Below are positions 1-11,337 of a DNA stretch of 64,000 bases, piece after piece. The stretch covers positions 9,362,001-9,426,000 of the forward strand of contig JASJZH010000006.1 of NCBI GenBank assembly GCA_037178975.1, given 5' to 3'. Both the position numbers and the translations under genes were made by a program. Each line of letters begins with the position of its first letter. Within the stretch, counting starts at the first letter, position 1. The notes under the pieces were generated by a model. It ran no database searches. It was not told the origin of the DNA and was given only the letters and a program-made list of their open reading frames with translations. The DNA comes from Oscheius tipulae (Eukaryota; Nematoda; Chromadorea; Rhabditida; Rhabditidae).

Positions 1-1294
1 TAGTACTTGCCACAGATCATGCAAGCATAGACGTTCATCGTGGACAGAGAAACTGAGCATAACTTCTCGAAATCGAAGTCAAGGACGCTTCTGAATTAGA
101 ATAGAAATAAAACTTGAACAAAAAATTACCTGTCAATGGTGTCCAGATAAGGACAGGCTCGAATTTCACTCTCTGCGTCCTCCTGCCTAACCGCTGTTGT
201 GTCAACATCATCCATGTCTTCCTCCTCCAATTTCTTTAACAGTGACAGTCTTTCCAGTTCTCTTTTGGTCAATGGTTTCGGAGCCTCCTGGACCTCTCCC
301 TCCTCAGCGTCTTCTTCCTTCTTCTTGCGTTCTGGACTCTTCCGATCCCGACGGCTGTCACCTTGCCGGTCTTTTCGGTCCCTATCACGATCACGAGATC
401 GGTCACGATCTTTTCTATCCCGGTCATCACGACGACGTTTGGCATCAGGAGACCTAGAGCGTCTTCGATGAACAGGAGACCTTGAACGGCGCCGGGTTTC
501 CGGAGAACGTCGTCGGCGGTCAGGACTCCTCTTTTTTTCGGGGCTTCTGCGTCGTTCGGAAGCTCGAGGAGAGCGGGATCTTCGGTTCTTTTTGCCAGAA
601 TCGTGGGTGTCCGATCGTCGAGATTCTGAAAGATTTTAATAGAATACGGATGAATAGAGTAATTGGTCTTAGCACATATGGATTTGCAGTCTTTAACGAT
701 AGAACGGGGACTATTCGCTCGATAATAACCTCTTTGCAGCAAATTGTAGAGTCAGCATGAACATCTACATAGCTTCATTACATACGCGGCTTGTTGTCTA
801 CTCTCTTTTGAGCATCGGTGATGACAGGTATTCACAAAAGTTCCCTTTGCCGGGACGCTGTGTTATACGGCTCCACTCGAGTGCGATGGAGAATTGGATG
901 ACTTTTTTTTAAGATCCAGATGCGAAATTTTGACTTTTAGGTGAATGAAAGGTATATAAATAGTTCTAATACCTGTGATTTGATACCGAGATCAAAATGT
1001 TTATGTAAATCCTACCTTTGACCGGTGTTGCGCTCTTTTCTTTACGACGAACCGGCGATTTCTCCTGTTTTTCGTCCTCATTCGATCCTGCGCTGTCTGA
1101 ATCAATCTCATTAGCTGAAGAATCTCCATTGGCTTCGGATTCTCTCCTGACTCTCTTCAATTCCGGAGATTCTCCGCCTAAAGAGGGAATACTAGATAAG
1201 AGAAAAAAGGACGCTAACTTGGTTCAGCCTTCCGTTTCTGGACTTCCTCCTCTGTTTCGACACCGTTTCCATGTGAGGGAGTACCTTCACCCAT
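1..1294 (-). CDS. usp-39: USP39-like spliceosomal ubiquitin-protease homologue, 5' part (runs off the left edge)
   Basis: Exons 1294-1219, 1177-1016, 625-130 and 90-1; introns of 41, 390 and 39 bp, phases agree. The ATG lies just after a TTTTCAG, fitting trans-splicing. The first 240 or so residues are charged: an acidic/KR stretch, then an RS domain dominated by RRRSRSP and RDRDR units. After it comes CPYLDTIDR, then SVLDFDFEKLC and YACMICGKY, the opening of the ZnF-UBP domain of USP39/Sad1, in the right order across an intron. USP39 is a U4/U6.U5 tri-snRNP protein of pre-mRNA splicing whose peptidase domain is catalytically dead; that domain lies outside the window. Identification is firm; the RS domain length differs between species. 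Confidence 0.88.
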
Positions 1295-1456
1295 ATTTGA
1301 GACTGAAAATGGTAGAAAATCGATATCGTTGTTATAAGAAACAAGAAGCTGGGAGCTTTTCGAAATTTAAAAGCGGCCCGCCGTGCCACTTAAAATAGTT
1401 ACATGTTTTCGTTCAAACGCAAGAAGCCAACCCTCAAAACCAACATCTAATATTTA

Positions 1457-3460
1457 TTAGTCAAAAAAGTCATCAGAATCACTCTCTTCCTTCTTCGAAG
1501 AGCCTCCAGTGTATCCAGCGAACATTGGTTTAGTCGAAGATGATGGTCCCTTGTTGAGATATTGCGATAGTGAACCAAGAACAAGTTGTGGTTCGGAGGA
1601 TCTAGAAATAGTCTATGTCAATGTTTTCTAACGTACTTTGGCTGAGAAGGAGTAGCAGCTACAGCAGGTCGAGTCATTTGAATATCCTCACTATCATCAG
1701 AATCATTCCTGTTCAGAAGGCCCATGATTCTCGAGTAAGCATTCGCTTGTTCTGGCTCTGAAAGTCAAACAACTATCAGGGCCTCTGCAGCTCTAAATTT
1801 AACAAAAAAGGTCAGGTAGGAAGCGGTATAGCGATTGAAGGAAACCACTAGGAGTTTTCTGATGTGTTTGTGGATTTTCACTAACTCGAAGGGATAGCTA
1901 ACGTTGATTTAAACAGAACCACACAAATAGATCATAGCGACAGAATAGATTGTCAGAGACAGCCAGACAAAGCAAGGATAGTATAGGACATGAAAAACGT
2001 TGGAGTTTGACAGATCACATTGGAGATTAGAGAACATGTATAGAGTCATGAGAGAACGGAGACAACTTAGAGAGACCAAATGATATCTTAGTGAGAGAAT
2101 AGATGACTGTACAAGCAACCTTTTGGAGCAGCAACCGCCGAAGAAATTGGCATAGTTGGTACAGGAGCAGTAACAACTGGTACCGGCTTATTGTCAGCAA
2201 ACTGAATTCTTGCTTGTGAAACAGCAGTTGCTTCCGCTGCCATTGGTATCTCAACTGGGGTCTTCTCCTTTACCGGTTCTTCTACTCTAGGCCGCTCTAT
2301 TGTATCCGTTACTGATGGCAGAACACCACTTCTGATATCTGAAAAATAGAAATATAATACTACAGCTGTGGATATGCCTATGATCAACTTCTCCCTAGCT
2401 TCAAGTCTTTTCATTTCTTCGATTCTCTCCATGGTTGGTGTTGAAGGAGGTTCAAGTAAACTGAATGTCATGTCAGCGAGTCTCTTTCTGACTCCGTCCA
2501 GGGACGGAACTTCGTCCTCTGAATACGTAATATTAAGCTCTAAAACATGACAATGCCTTCATAATACTCGTCCCGCATTCTGACAGAGCGACTTCGAAAG
2601 TAGTCTTCAGTAGACATATTCATTCTGGCGTCCCGTAGCAGTCGAAGTTGCTGTGACATTATTCCCAGTCTTTCTCGTGTCCTCGCGAAGTCGGATTCGA
2701 GGAATGGTCCCCTAGAAATACATTTATGTGAAGATGAGCAATATCAGTCTCACAAGCCAGATTATTACCCTTATTCGGCCTTCTTACTCATTCGGTCATA
2801 GGAAAGAGATTGTGTTGCTGCCGCCACAACATTTAAACATGGTCGCCTCCCGTAGTATCGGCAGCAAAGGACGAATTCTAACCCAGATCGTCTTGGTAGC
2901 TAGACAAACCCTCACCCGTACTGTTTTCTGCAGTAATGGGAAGTTTGGCCCCTACTGTCCATGAAGTCGGAACACTTCACACTCATTCCGTCAATGAAGC
3001 AATGCTCGTACCTGTAGCGACACGGCAGTTGAACAAGGTCTCACCCCGTATCCATTTAGCCTGGGGCCCTCATTAAAACTTAAAAACCCTTACCTTCTAG
3101 GTATCTCACTATAAAATTGAGCAGGTGGTGGAGCTGGCCGTATAATCGGATGTCTAAAGCCTTCCCAATGATAAGAAGAAGTGGCCAGATGACCGAGGAG
3201 GTGGTCATCTCGATTCTGAATATCATTTCCTCAGTATCAGAATAGAAATTTACCATTCTTTTATGATAACTTGGCAGAGAAGGCTTCCAGGCTGGATATT
3301 TCCCTCGAAGGTAGTCGACATATGAGTTCTGGAATCGTGCTTAACCGCCACAAATGAATCCTACCCTCGCAGACTTTGCATTTTTCAGTCTCCTTTCGAG
3401 AACACTGATCCTTGACTCGATTTCAGTTAAAGCAGAATGCTGGGAACGATTCGGATTCAT
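1457..3460 (-). CDS. Unrecognised coiled-coil protein with acidic DSDDFFD tail
   Basis: Exons 3460-3365, 3328-3254, 3215-3094, 2711 to about 2540, about 2540 to 2377, 2338-2120, 1757-1637 and 1601-1457. The first exon encodes a heptad-like helix starting MNPNRSQ. Exon 3 is Pro/His-rich with an APPPAQF run, exon 4 is an Arg-rich helix, and exons 5-6 hold an ERIEEMKRLEAREK helix followed by a Pro/Val-rich linker. The C-terminus has LGSLSQYLNKG and ends SDSDDFFD. The junction near 2540 is unclear: either a 53-bp intron or a 17-bp gap restores the frame. The exon 5/6 junction fits only a GC-AG intron. I do not recognise the family; a cytoskeletal or centrosomal role would be a guess from the coiled coils. 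Intron 3 (2712-3093) shows nothing. Confidence 0.6.
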
Positions 3461-3883
3461 AATATGCGAGAAAAGGTAATAAGGAGGGTCAGAAAGGCAC
3501 ACGTGGTGTGGCCATAGCAACCGGGAATGCAGTTGTTTCTAGGATACTCGGCAAGTCGAACAGCTCATAAGCATGGAAAAGGGTCGTAGTATCAGTTTGA
3601 TCATATTTAAAACTGAAGCAGGAAGAAATTTCCATCGGTCTCACTCGGGGGATAAGCTTACAAACAAAAAGGGCAACTTTCAGACATGTATTCGATTCAG
3701 GGACCCATTGGAACAGATCAAAGCCTTTTTTGCAAAAAAAAAAAAAAATTCAGCTGCAACAAACACGGGCAGCTTCACTTATTCATTTTATTCCCTTTTG
3801 TGAATCTGCAATAGAAAAACAGAGATACTGCTTTCTACTTTTGAACCTCAATGTTTGCGACGGCGCAAAGAGACATTCTTTTG

Positions 3884-4075
3884 TTACGACCGATGAAACC
3901 TCTTGACAGCGAAAACTAGAGTAAGTCCCTCCTTCTCCATTTGTCTGTAGTTGCTCTCAGCATCATGAGTGAGCGGCAAGGGTAGTAGACGGCCTTTTCG
4001 GTACCATCTGGGATGAAAAAGGATAGCACCGATACCATAGTTACTGGCATCCGCGCAACAATGATAGGTCGTTGT
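3884..4075 (-). mobile_element. Relic of a Ty3/gypsy-type retrotransposon polyprotein (RNase H start)
   Basis: The minus strand reads CCADASNYGIGAILFH, then after a gap NYRQMEKEGLTLVFAVKRFH. This order is the start of the RNase H domain that follows reverse transcriptase in Ty3/gypsy-type elements: DAS..G.GA.L, then the Y...EKE.LA.VF...RFH segment. No reverse transcriptase or integrase is seen on either side and no LTRs were found, so this is a short dead fragment. Confidence 0.7.
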
Positions 4076-4141
4076 GGGCCAGATTATAAAAGAATACAAG
4101 GGTAAAAACACATGACAAATGACTAAAAAGGAAAAAAATCA

Positions 4142-4211
4142 TTTTGAACTAGTTCAAAACAGTTTTGAACTGCCATAAAACACTTTGAACTGAAATAGAA
4201 CTTTTTGAACT
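4142..4211. repeat. Short periodic array of TTTTGAACT
   Basis: TTTTGAACT or CTTTGAACT recurs at about 4142, 4163, 4183 and 4203, roughly every 20 bp, with an extra inverted AGTTCAAAAC at 4151. The spacer sequence is not conserved. Confidence 0.6.
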
Positions 4212-4554
4212 GCAACATATGTACTGAACGGGTAAAACTGCCCAGAAGACTGACGAGCCAACTTTTGGCCAGGGACCCTAAGTGCAGGTGGACCGTAATG
4301 CGCGAATCTTCTCGAATTCTGACATGTTGTTTCAAAACATTTCAAACAACTATCGTGACCCTATCAAAAAATCGAGAAAGAGTTAATTATAAGGCTTTTG
4401 GAAATTTGCGAAAGCTACCTCAAAGACATCTGAGACTAGTTGTGATTGAAACACTTCCCAGTTTCAAGCACCAACATTCTGCATAGACTCTCCTTTTGCT
4501 TTTGCGACGAGAAAGGTAGATGTTTTGCCTAGTTTTTTTTTTCACAAACTCACT

Positions 4555-4740
4555 CAAGTTTTTCACCATGATGACTTGCTCCAACCGCTGAAATATGTTG
4601 TAGTTGTAGCGAATGTTCTGCTCTACAAGTCTACAGAGCATTAAAAATGCCGAAAGTGCTCTGATTTACCCAAAAAATAAGTCAGAAGACGCTAACCTTC
4701 AGTTCACAGCATGATATCCCATTAGCTTGAAATTTTGTCT
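4555..4740 (+). repeat. Dispersed repeat, copy A
   Basis: Diverged match to 7420-7580 in the same orientation. Shared pieces in order are TCTACAA, CGAAAGTGCT(C/T)TGATT, GTCAGAAG and a CTTCAGTTC/CTTCCAGTTC segment. It is non-coding and probably an old transposon remnant. Confidence 0.5.
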
Positions 4741-6058
4741 GTTTTTGGACACAGACCAACATTTTTGAAGTGGTGAGCAAAAATTATCTTTTGTTTCATT
4801 CTCAAAACTCCTCGAGAACTGTCCCGCGGCTCATTCACGCAGTTCAACATCGAGAGCAATTCAGCTGAGAGAGTCCACATCGATCGAAGGCCACAAATCG
4901 ATGAAGCCCCGGCGATTGCCTGTCGATTGCGCTCTCCTATTTCATTGGCTCCATGAAAACATTCGGCCTCCCCCCAAACTGATTCACTCCCCGAACATTA
5001 GCCTTATTTTCCATAAAACTTGTTGATTTCTTCGCATAGAAGCTGAATTTGACATTCAGAATCAGAATGACGACCAAGGAGGGAAAAGGTGACATGTTCA
5101 ATCCGATCACTGTGGAGGTTTGATGTTCGAGCAACTAAGCGAAATACGTAGTTACAGATCAAGCAGGGGAGCCCTCTCGTTTTCTCCGGCAGCAATGTTG
5201 ACGACCAGCTGTTAAAAAAACTGTTCCCAAACAAGCGCAAACACCAGCTACCCTGCTGTTCTCAGCCCTTCCAAAAGAAGACACGAGAGAATGTTCATCA
5301 TTCATCGATGACTGATCAAACTTTCAAGAACCCTAATAACGCACAAGGTAACAATTATTAAGACTTGTTTAATGCCTGATTTAGACTACATAAGCAAGTT
5401 GGATGCTGCATATTTTGGAAGTAACAAGACTGTGCATACAGCTGTCGGCAATGGAGTACATTGCAATGATACAGAGTTTAAGAAAATGTACTCTAGTACG
5501 TACTTTTTGAAGAAAGAAGCCTTGGAAGTCCAGATTCAAAGGGTAAGCAGAAACAAACCAGAAATATACCGTGTTCTTGCAGGACCGCGCAATGACACTA
5601 TTCTACGAGAAGAAGTTGGAGCTACTAAAGCAATAATCAGTGTGTGACAACAAGTGATCTCATGAGACGTATTTTCTATGGTCATACAGGCGACATAAAG
5701 TTTTCAGACAAAATAAGCTTTGCAAGATGGTTCGAAGCTGTGATTTCCGTCACTTTATGTTGTTTTGGTCGGTTCTCGTGTTCGTTCTACCATGTAAGAT
5801 CCAATATACAAATAAACAGTATCGGGCTGAATCGGATCGCCTCGAGGCTCCGCTTGGAACACGACGCGGCTGAAGAGAAAAAGGAGAAAGAATGAACACG
5901 TTTGTTGGGGATCCCTCATCTAAACAAATGACGAAAAGATGTGTTCCAATGGCAAGCATAATTGCACAAGGCTCGTTGTTCTTTTTGTGAGTCTATGTGG
6001 TCAGCTGGTCAGTCTGTCCAATAAATGCCTCCCCTCTGTCGAGACTTTCCATCTCAAA

Positions 6059-7266
6059 ATGACTTCTCTTCTCCTCTTCATTTTCCCATTTGTCAGTTCT
6101 CGACCATCATCCTGGGAAATAAACCTTGGTAGTAATGGAACACTGTACGGAGATATGAGTACGTCTGCAGACTTTGTCTTCTTGAGCATTAAACTGCTTT
6201 CAGTCTTGACACCCAGACAACTATCTCGATATGCACATTCGGGACAAACGATCAGACATACGTATAGGAAAGAGTCGAGTCTCAACAGATGGTCTAACAA
6301 CATTGTGCCTTTTACTCTGAGCAATCGCTACTCGCCTAGCCAGTTTGTTCACTCGACATTCTTGCAGAAATAGACCTTTTCCAGAGCAAGTCTTCTAAGG
6401 AATTCCTTAAAAGCACTCGAACAATTTTCATGTTTCCGTTTTGTCGAAAGACGCATGGAAAGAGACTATCTGTACATCGATAGACTCGACGGATGTTACT
6501 CCTATGTGGGAAGAACTGGAGGAAGACAACTACTTAGTTTGGCAGCCGACTGTCTGGCTGATTACATTATCTTCCACGAGGTAGATTTTCGGTATTCGAG
6601 CAGAATCCAGTTACAGATTATGCACGCGCTCGGGTTCGAACATGAACATCAAAGGCCCGATAGAGACTCTTTTATCAAAGTGGAATATCAAAATGTGCAG
6701 CCTGGGCAAATGGTCAACTTCGAGAAGGTTCTACCAAACGAGGTAGACTATCCTGATCGATACGACTACAAGTCTATCATGCACTACGACGGATTCGCCT
6801 TTGGAAAAATTGAATTTGGACGACGTCTGGCCACAATGGTTCCTCTTCGAAAAGACATCACACTGTTGGACAACATGCAATTGAGCAGTACAGACATTGC
6901 CAAGTTGAACAGGCTGGGCAAGTGCTCAAACAGAGCGAGCCAGCCAGAATGCAAAGACAATCCTGTGAGTGTATCGGGACAACTAAAAGTACTGAATAGT
7001 TCAGATGGTCAACTGTAGACAGATGACTGCTCAGTGTGGATTGGAAAGTTACAGACAAATCATGGACAGTCAGTGCCCAATGACTTGTGGTCGTTGTGTC
7101 CAAAGGAGAGACTGCGCTGACCTTGTAGTTGAAGTTTTAAGTACATTTCAATACATATGTTTAGGACAGTCGTTGTTCCGTGTACGCATCAAATGGTTTC
7201 TGTACAAACAATCATTATGGAGATGAGCCAAAAATACGATGTCCCAGAGCTTGTGGACTTTGTTAA
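6059..7266 (+). CDS. Astacin zinc metalloprotease with two C-terminal ShK domains (NAS type)
   Basis: Exons 6059-6158, 6204-6342, 6385-6580, 6617-6964, 7005-7124 and 7165-7266 give 334 residues. MTSLLLFIFPFVSS is the signal peptide; the chosen ATG is the one that gives it. A short propeptide has the GDMILTPRQ segment usual before an astacin domain. The catalytic domain holds CYSYVGRTGGRQ, the zinc site HEIMHALGFEHEHQRPDRD and the Met-turn SIMHYD. Intron 3 (36 bp, open in frame) falls after the first His-Glu of the zinc site; removing it restores HE-IMH. Two six-Cys ShK domains follow, the last ending CGLC. It is a secreted endopeptidase, perhaps acting on cuticle or extracellular matrix. Complete, with no missing catalytic residue. 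Confidence 0.92.
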
Positions 7267-8162
7267 CCTTGTTTTTGTATAAAATGGCTACAACTTCACA
7301 GAACGTCACTTAGCGATTTCAGCGTTTCTTCAGGGTGAATAACTTGAGTAAAGTTTATGACGAAAACAAAGCATATCTCTACCACAATTCTGTAACCCAG
7401 AATTACATTTTCCAGCTTTGTGATGTTTTGCAAAATTGTAGTTTTTGATCAATTCTACAACTTTGCAAAATATTGTAAATCTCGAAAGTGCTTTGATTAA
7501 TCTGCTAAATTGGTCAGAAGTCCAGGCTTCCAGTTCCCAGCGTATAGAGCAAGTAGCTTTGAACTTCACAACTGATATACCATGAAACCGCGATTGCGGT
7601 CTAATAGCAGCAACCTTGTTTAGATAAAACTTCAGTATCTAGAGTCAAACTTGTTTACAGCCGTAACAGACGTTTTTCTCGTCCAAGCGGCCTAGTGATA
7701 TCGTGAAGGGTGTACTGTGAAAATATTCCTCTGTGGAACGTGACGGTTGTATTACTCCTAAAAGCACATTATGCACCACTTCATTCAAAAAACAGACACA
7801 GATTAAAACATTAGAAATCAGATGTATCGTTATGCTGGAGAAGGAAGGAATTCATAAGCAGGCAGTAGAACAACTCTCGGTGGCTGGCTATTGTTCATCT
7901 AGCGGTCTGCCCTGCAATAAACAAACTTGTCACTTGTCATAGCTGTCACTTTATAGCCCGACATGTCACGGCTAATCGTTTGAATCTTTAAAAGATCCTA
8001 AGCTTACATATAGCTTGAGATAGTCTTGTGATCCCCTGCTCGGTGCTGGTTTCCGACCTAGAGCTACGTCGATACGGAACTCTTTGTGCCACTTTCCATT
8101 TCGCACCCACATCAAAGGATCGGGACCTGTCCACAGAGGACAGTCATCCCGCCGCTCAAGCC
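7267..8162. other. Intergenic region with repeat copy B
   Basis: Between the convergent astacin and RING genes. Apart from repeat copy B (7330-7580) I see nothing coding here; the ORFs are short and lack motifs. Confidence 0.5.
7330..7580 (+). repeat. Dispersed repeat, copy B
   Basis: The part 7420-7580 matches copy A (4555-4740) in the same orientation. The reverse complement of 7330-7440 matches 8835-9000 (copy C): GCTGGAAAATGTAATTCTGGG against CCTGGAGAGTGCAATCTTGGG, followed by a shared TTTACTCAAG/CTTCAGTCAAG segment. Confidence 0.55.
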
Positions 8163-8484
8163 CTATAACTTTTTCATGAAACTAAGATTTAATACAGAGC
8201 TACATCTATTCTGATAGTAGTAGATCTGAACAATCTCTTCCATGTACGAATCCTCCGTCAGAGAGAAGACAATCTCGCGACACGATGGACAATGGAAAGA
8301 TTTGAAGAGCCAGGTCTTGATGCACGTCTCGCAGAACTTGTGTAGACAATTTGTACTAAATATCAAATTGAATTGTAGCAGTAAGGAATATATACCTGAC
8401 GATTGGAGTTCGCAGAAGGTCCAGGCAGATGGCACACTTCAGCGTCTCGCTAAAACGGTCTTGGATTTTCTGATAGGCCTCCAT
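8163..8484 (-). CDS. Small RING-finger protein (probable E3 ubiquitin ligase)
   Basis: Exons 8484-8396 and 8355-8163, 40-bp intron, 93 residues. The protein is almost only a RING domain: CAICLDLL, then CLHKFCETCIKTW, then CPSCRE, the C3HC4 ligand order. The intron lies between the second ligand pair and the CxH. A short helical segment (MEAYQKIQDRFSETL) precedes it, and a tail of about 35 residues without motifs follows. The pattern resembles the RING of RING1/BMI1-like and many other E3 ligases. At this length the protein has no substrate-binding domain of its own, so it may work as a partner RING; that is inference. Confidence 0.8.
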
Positions 8485-9656
8485 ATGAACTGAAACGGGT
8501 TGTGGTAGAATATATATATTCTACAAAGATGGATGAATCACAAAAAGTATGCCAAAACAAAAGATTGTAATAAACTGGAGACATTTAGTCACACATCGAG
8601 AAATTGAAAACTGAAATAGGGAAAAAGGTGAATTAGACGCTAGATTATAAAGACGCGCGCTTTTGGAGACAATGAATCTATATCGAATTTTTAGGTGTTC
8701 CACAAAGGAAATGGGGCAGAATACGACAACAGTAGAAAAAAAACCCAGCTCAATTAGATCAGCATAAACAACACCACGGGAATACGTCGATTTCGTAGTA
8801 ACTTGAATTGAACTGGAAGTCTGCGAATTTTTTTCAGGTAAGTTGAAGCTTTCTCGGCCTTGTGAAGTTCTGCAACCTTGTAGGGCATGTCGAGGGCTAC
8901 GACTTTTTAGATTACTGTAAACCTGGAGAGTGCAATCTTGGGTCTCAAAAGTTAAAGAGTAGAAGTTTGCCTTTTGTAATCAACTTCAGTCAAGTGTTTC
9001 TCATCAAAAACTCGCCTCATTTTCTATACGCATACCCCGTACTACCGTAATTATGTTCATTGATACCTCGATAGATGAGAACGCACCATTGTGCGGCGAT
9101 CTTTGAAAAGAGAACTTCTCGCGGCGGCCATCCATTTGCGGTCATGACGTCTTCATAAAACGACGCCGTGGTGGTGGCGGCTGGCCGTTTGTCGTCGCCT
9201 GTCCGTATCGCGCCCATTTCTGTCTAAATCACCGCTCTCGCGACTGTTTTGAAACGATTTAATTTATAACGGTGAAGCGGCGCCTTTGAACTCGGCTGCA
9301 TGGCCGAAATGAAAGAAGAGGGGGAGAGGAACGGATAGCGATGAGGATAAGAGATGTCTATCATGGGAAAACTTTATAGTTTCGGTTATTACAGTAACCT
9401 GATTACTATCTACTACCGCCATCGTTCTGTAATTCTGTCCTTATCAGCATATGGAATGGCCGGAAGTTTTCGATCCAGTTTGGAGGAGGAACAGCCGTAG
9501 TCTCGCGTCACCGTTATCATAAAAAACCTTTGCGGTGAAGTTTATATTTAGCGCACCACAGCTGCATCTGAAGTGGTTGCTCTTGTTGGCAACAGTCGAC
9601 TCCCCGTCTTCAGAGGACCCCTTTCATCTCGCCGCCCTCAGTCAGTGCCTACACCC
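8485..9656. other. Intergenic region; repeat copy C and a GC-rich stretch
   Basis: Repeat copy C lies at about 8835-9000 on the plus strand. A GC-rich stretch at 9110-9330 stands out from its surroundings. A minus-strand ORF there (from 9217) begins MGAIRTGDDKRPA and has a GTATCA donor near 9068, so it could be a first exon, but no partner exon was found. I leave it unassigned. Confidence 0.4.
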
Positions 9657-11065
9657 ATGCTGGACCTCTCCGCCGCGTTCTTCTTCTTTCAACTTTTCTA
9701 CAACCTTCCTTCATTCACCTACTTCATATGGAACTCATCGGTAGTGCCTATCAGTCATCTCCCTATCATCTACTTTCCAGATTGAAGCAGACATCCCTCG
9801 TATCCCGATCCTGTACCAGCCTCTCCAAGTAACCAACCTGAAGATGGTCAACTCTGCCCCCGATCTAGAGCTCTACGCAAGGATCACTGTCTGTCAGACA
9901 AACTTCTCAGAATCTGTCACTTACAACTGGAAGATCCTGCCAGACGAGGGACACGGATACCAGAGTCCCTCTCTCAACTGCTCCTTTGTCTTCCAGACTA
10001 CCCACTATGTCAGTCTGTCAGGATATCCATGACAGCCTAGTTCAGAGCTCTTTGCGGATCGAAATCGAGGTGCAAGCTCAGAATGGGGCGATTCTTGCTC
10101 GAGGTGACAGACATATTCAGCTGGAGAAGACTTGGATAGCTGTTTTGGGAGACTCGTTTGTCTCAGGAGAAGGCAATCCAGAGGAAACTAGTCCAGCCGT
10201 GTTGTGGCAGAATGGTACATATCGCCTGTTCCAATATGTACTCTTATTTTAGAAGAATGCCACAGGTCACGGAAATCTTTTGGGTACCAAGTTGCCAACA
10301 AACTGGCAGTTCAATCACCGAACAAGACCTTTCAACTCTCGTTCCTGGCCTGCAGCGGCGCCAGTACAAACGAATTGACTGATGGCTACCGCTCTCAGTT
10401 GGCGAGAATAGAACGAATTTCTTCTGAAGGGTATATTGGGTCTCTGACAAAAACTTTTGTTTTCAGAAAACGAGGTCCGAATATTGTAATCTTGACCATT
10501 GGAGCCAATGACATAGGCTTCTCCGACCTCCTGCAAGCCTTATCTCATCGCTTTCTCACTCTTGGTTACTTCGAGTCACGGTAAGAACAATTTTTGCCAT
10601 ATTATTAATTAGTTCAGATTTCTGGACCTCTCTTTCCAATTAGATAGAGTAGCCAGTCGGTTAAGTTCAATGAATGTTGGAAAAGTTGTCCTATCCCTGT
10701 ACTATGATATTACGAGGAATGAGAATGGGGAAGTTGACGCCTCTTGTGGAGCCTTTGGAAAAGTAGGGTACCACCAAAAATAGCAAAATTGTCTTTAGGT
10801 GAAAAGCATAAATCTGGCCCAGGCTGAGAAGAAGTTCTTCAAGAAGCTCAACGATCTTCTGAAAAGGAAAGCAGAGCGACATGGTTGGATAGTCGTGGAC
10901 AGTATACCGGCCTTGTTCTCCACTCGAGGTGTCTGTTCCTCTCGAAGTCTTGTCTACTCTCCTGAAGAATCTGTGAGAAAGATGTTCTCTGTCAGAGGAT
11001 CCTTCCATCCGACTGAAGAAGGACACAGACTCGTGGCGGAGGAACTTCTCAAGCTCATTCATTGA
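9657..11065 (+). CDS. Secreted GDSL/SGNH-family esterase or lipase
   Basis: Exons 9657-9740, 9781-9987, 10022-10214, 10253-10430, 10467-10580, 10618-10762 and 10799-11065 give 395 residues with consistent phases. The start is chosen for the hydrophobic MLDLSAAFFFFQLF leader; an in-frame alternative lies at 9573. Block I is AVLGDSFVSGEG with the catalytic Ser. CHRSRKSFGYQVANKL and FLACSGAS follow. Block III is LTIGANDIGFSDLL, and the C-terminal SFHPTEEGHR supplies the Asp/His region (here Pro-Thr-Glu-Glu-Gly-His). This block order is that of the SGNH hydrolases, which cleave ester bonds of lipids or acetylated glycans; the substrate cannot be read here. About 110 residues before block I look like a beta-rich extracellular domain. 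An AATAAA lies near 11131. Confidence 0.87.
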
Positions 11066-11337
11066 CCCCCAGCTGGTTGCTTTATCTGTGATGATCCCAG
11101 TACCGGTGCCCTCTCAAAGATTGATCTCGAATAAACTTTTATGATATGACAGACAAGGCACCTGGAACAAATCGGTGATATCACGTTGGATTAAAGTCAG
11201 GATTGAGATAAGAAGAAGAAAATGAGAAATGAGCACACAAAAAGTAGTCACCGAGAGAATTATTAAATTATGTACAAAGACATATTATGCAAGCTTCAGT
11301 TTCGGGGGAAGAAGAAGGGGGTTTGATGGCGAGAGAT

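Larger units (their letters stand above)
3461..6058. other. Intergenic stretch with transposon relics
   Basis: About 2.6 kb without a supported gene. It holds a gypsy-type RNase H remnant (3884-4075), a run of TTTTGAACT units (4142-4211) and one copy of a dispersed repeat (about 4555-4740). A plus ORF at 5372-5647 has no recognisable motif and was not called. Confidence 0.5.

Noticed and set aside
199-471. Plus-strand Ser/Arg-rich ORF
   Set aside because: It is the antisense of the USP39 RS domain, whose sequence joins to the ZnF-UBP motif on the minus strand.
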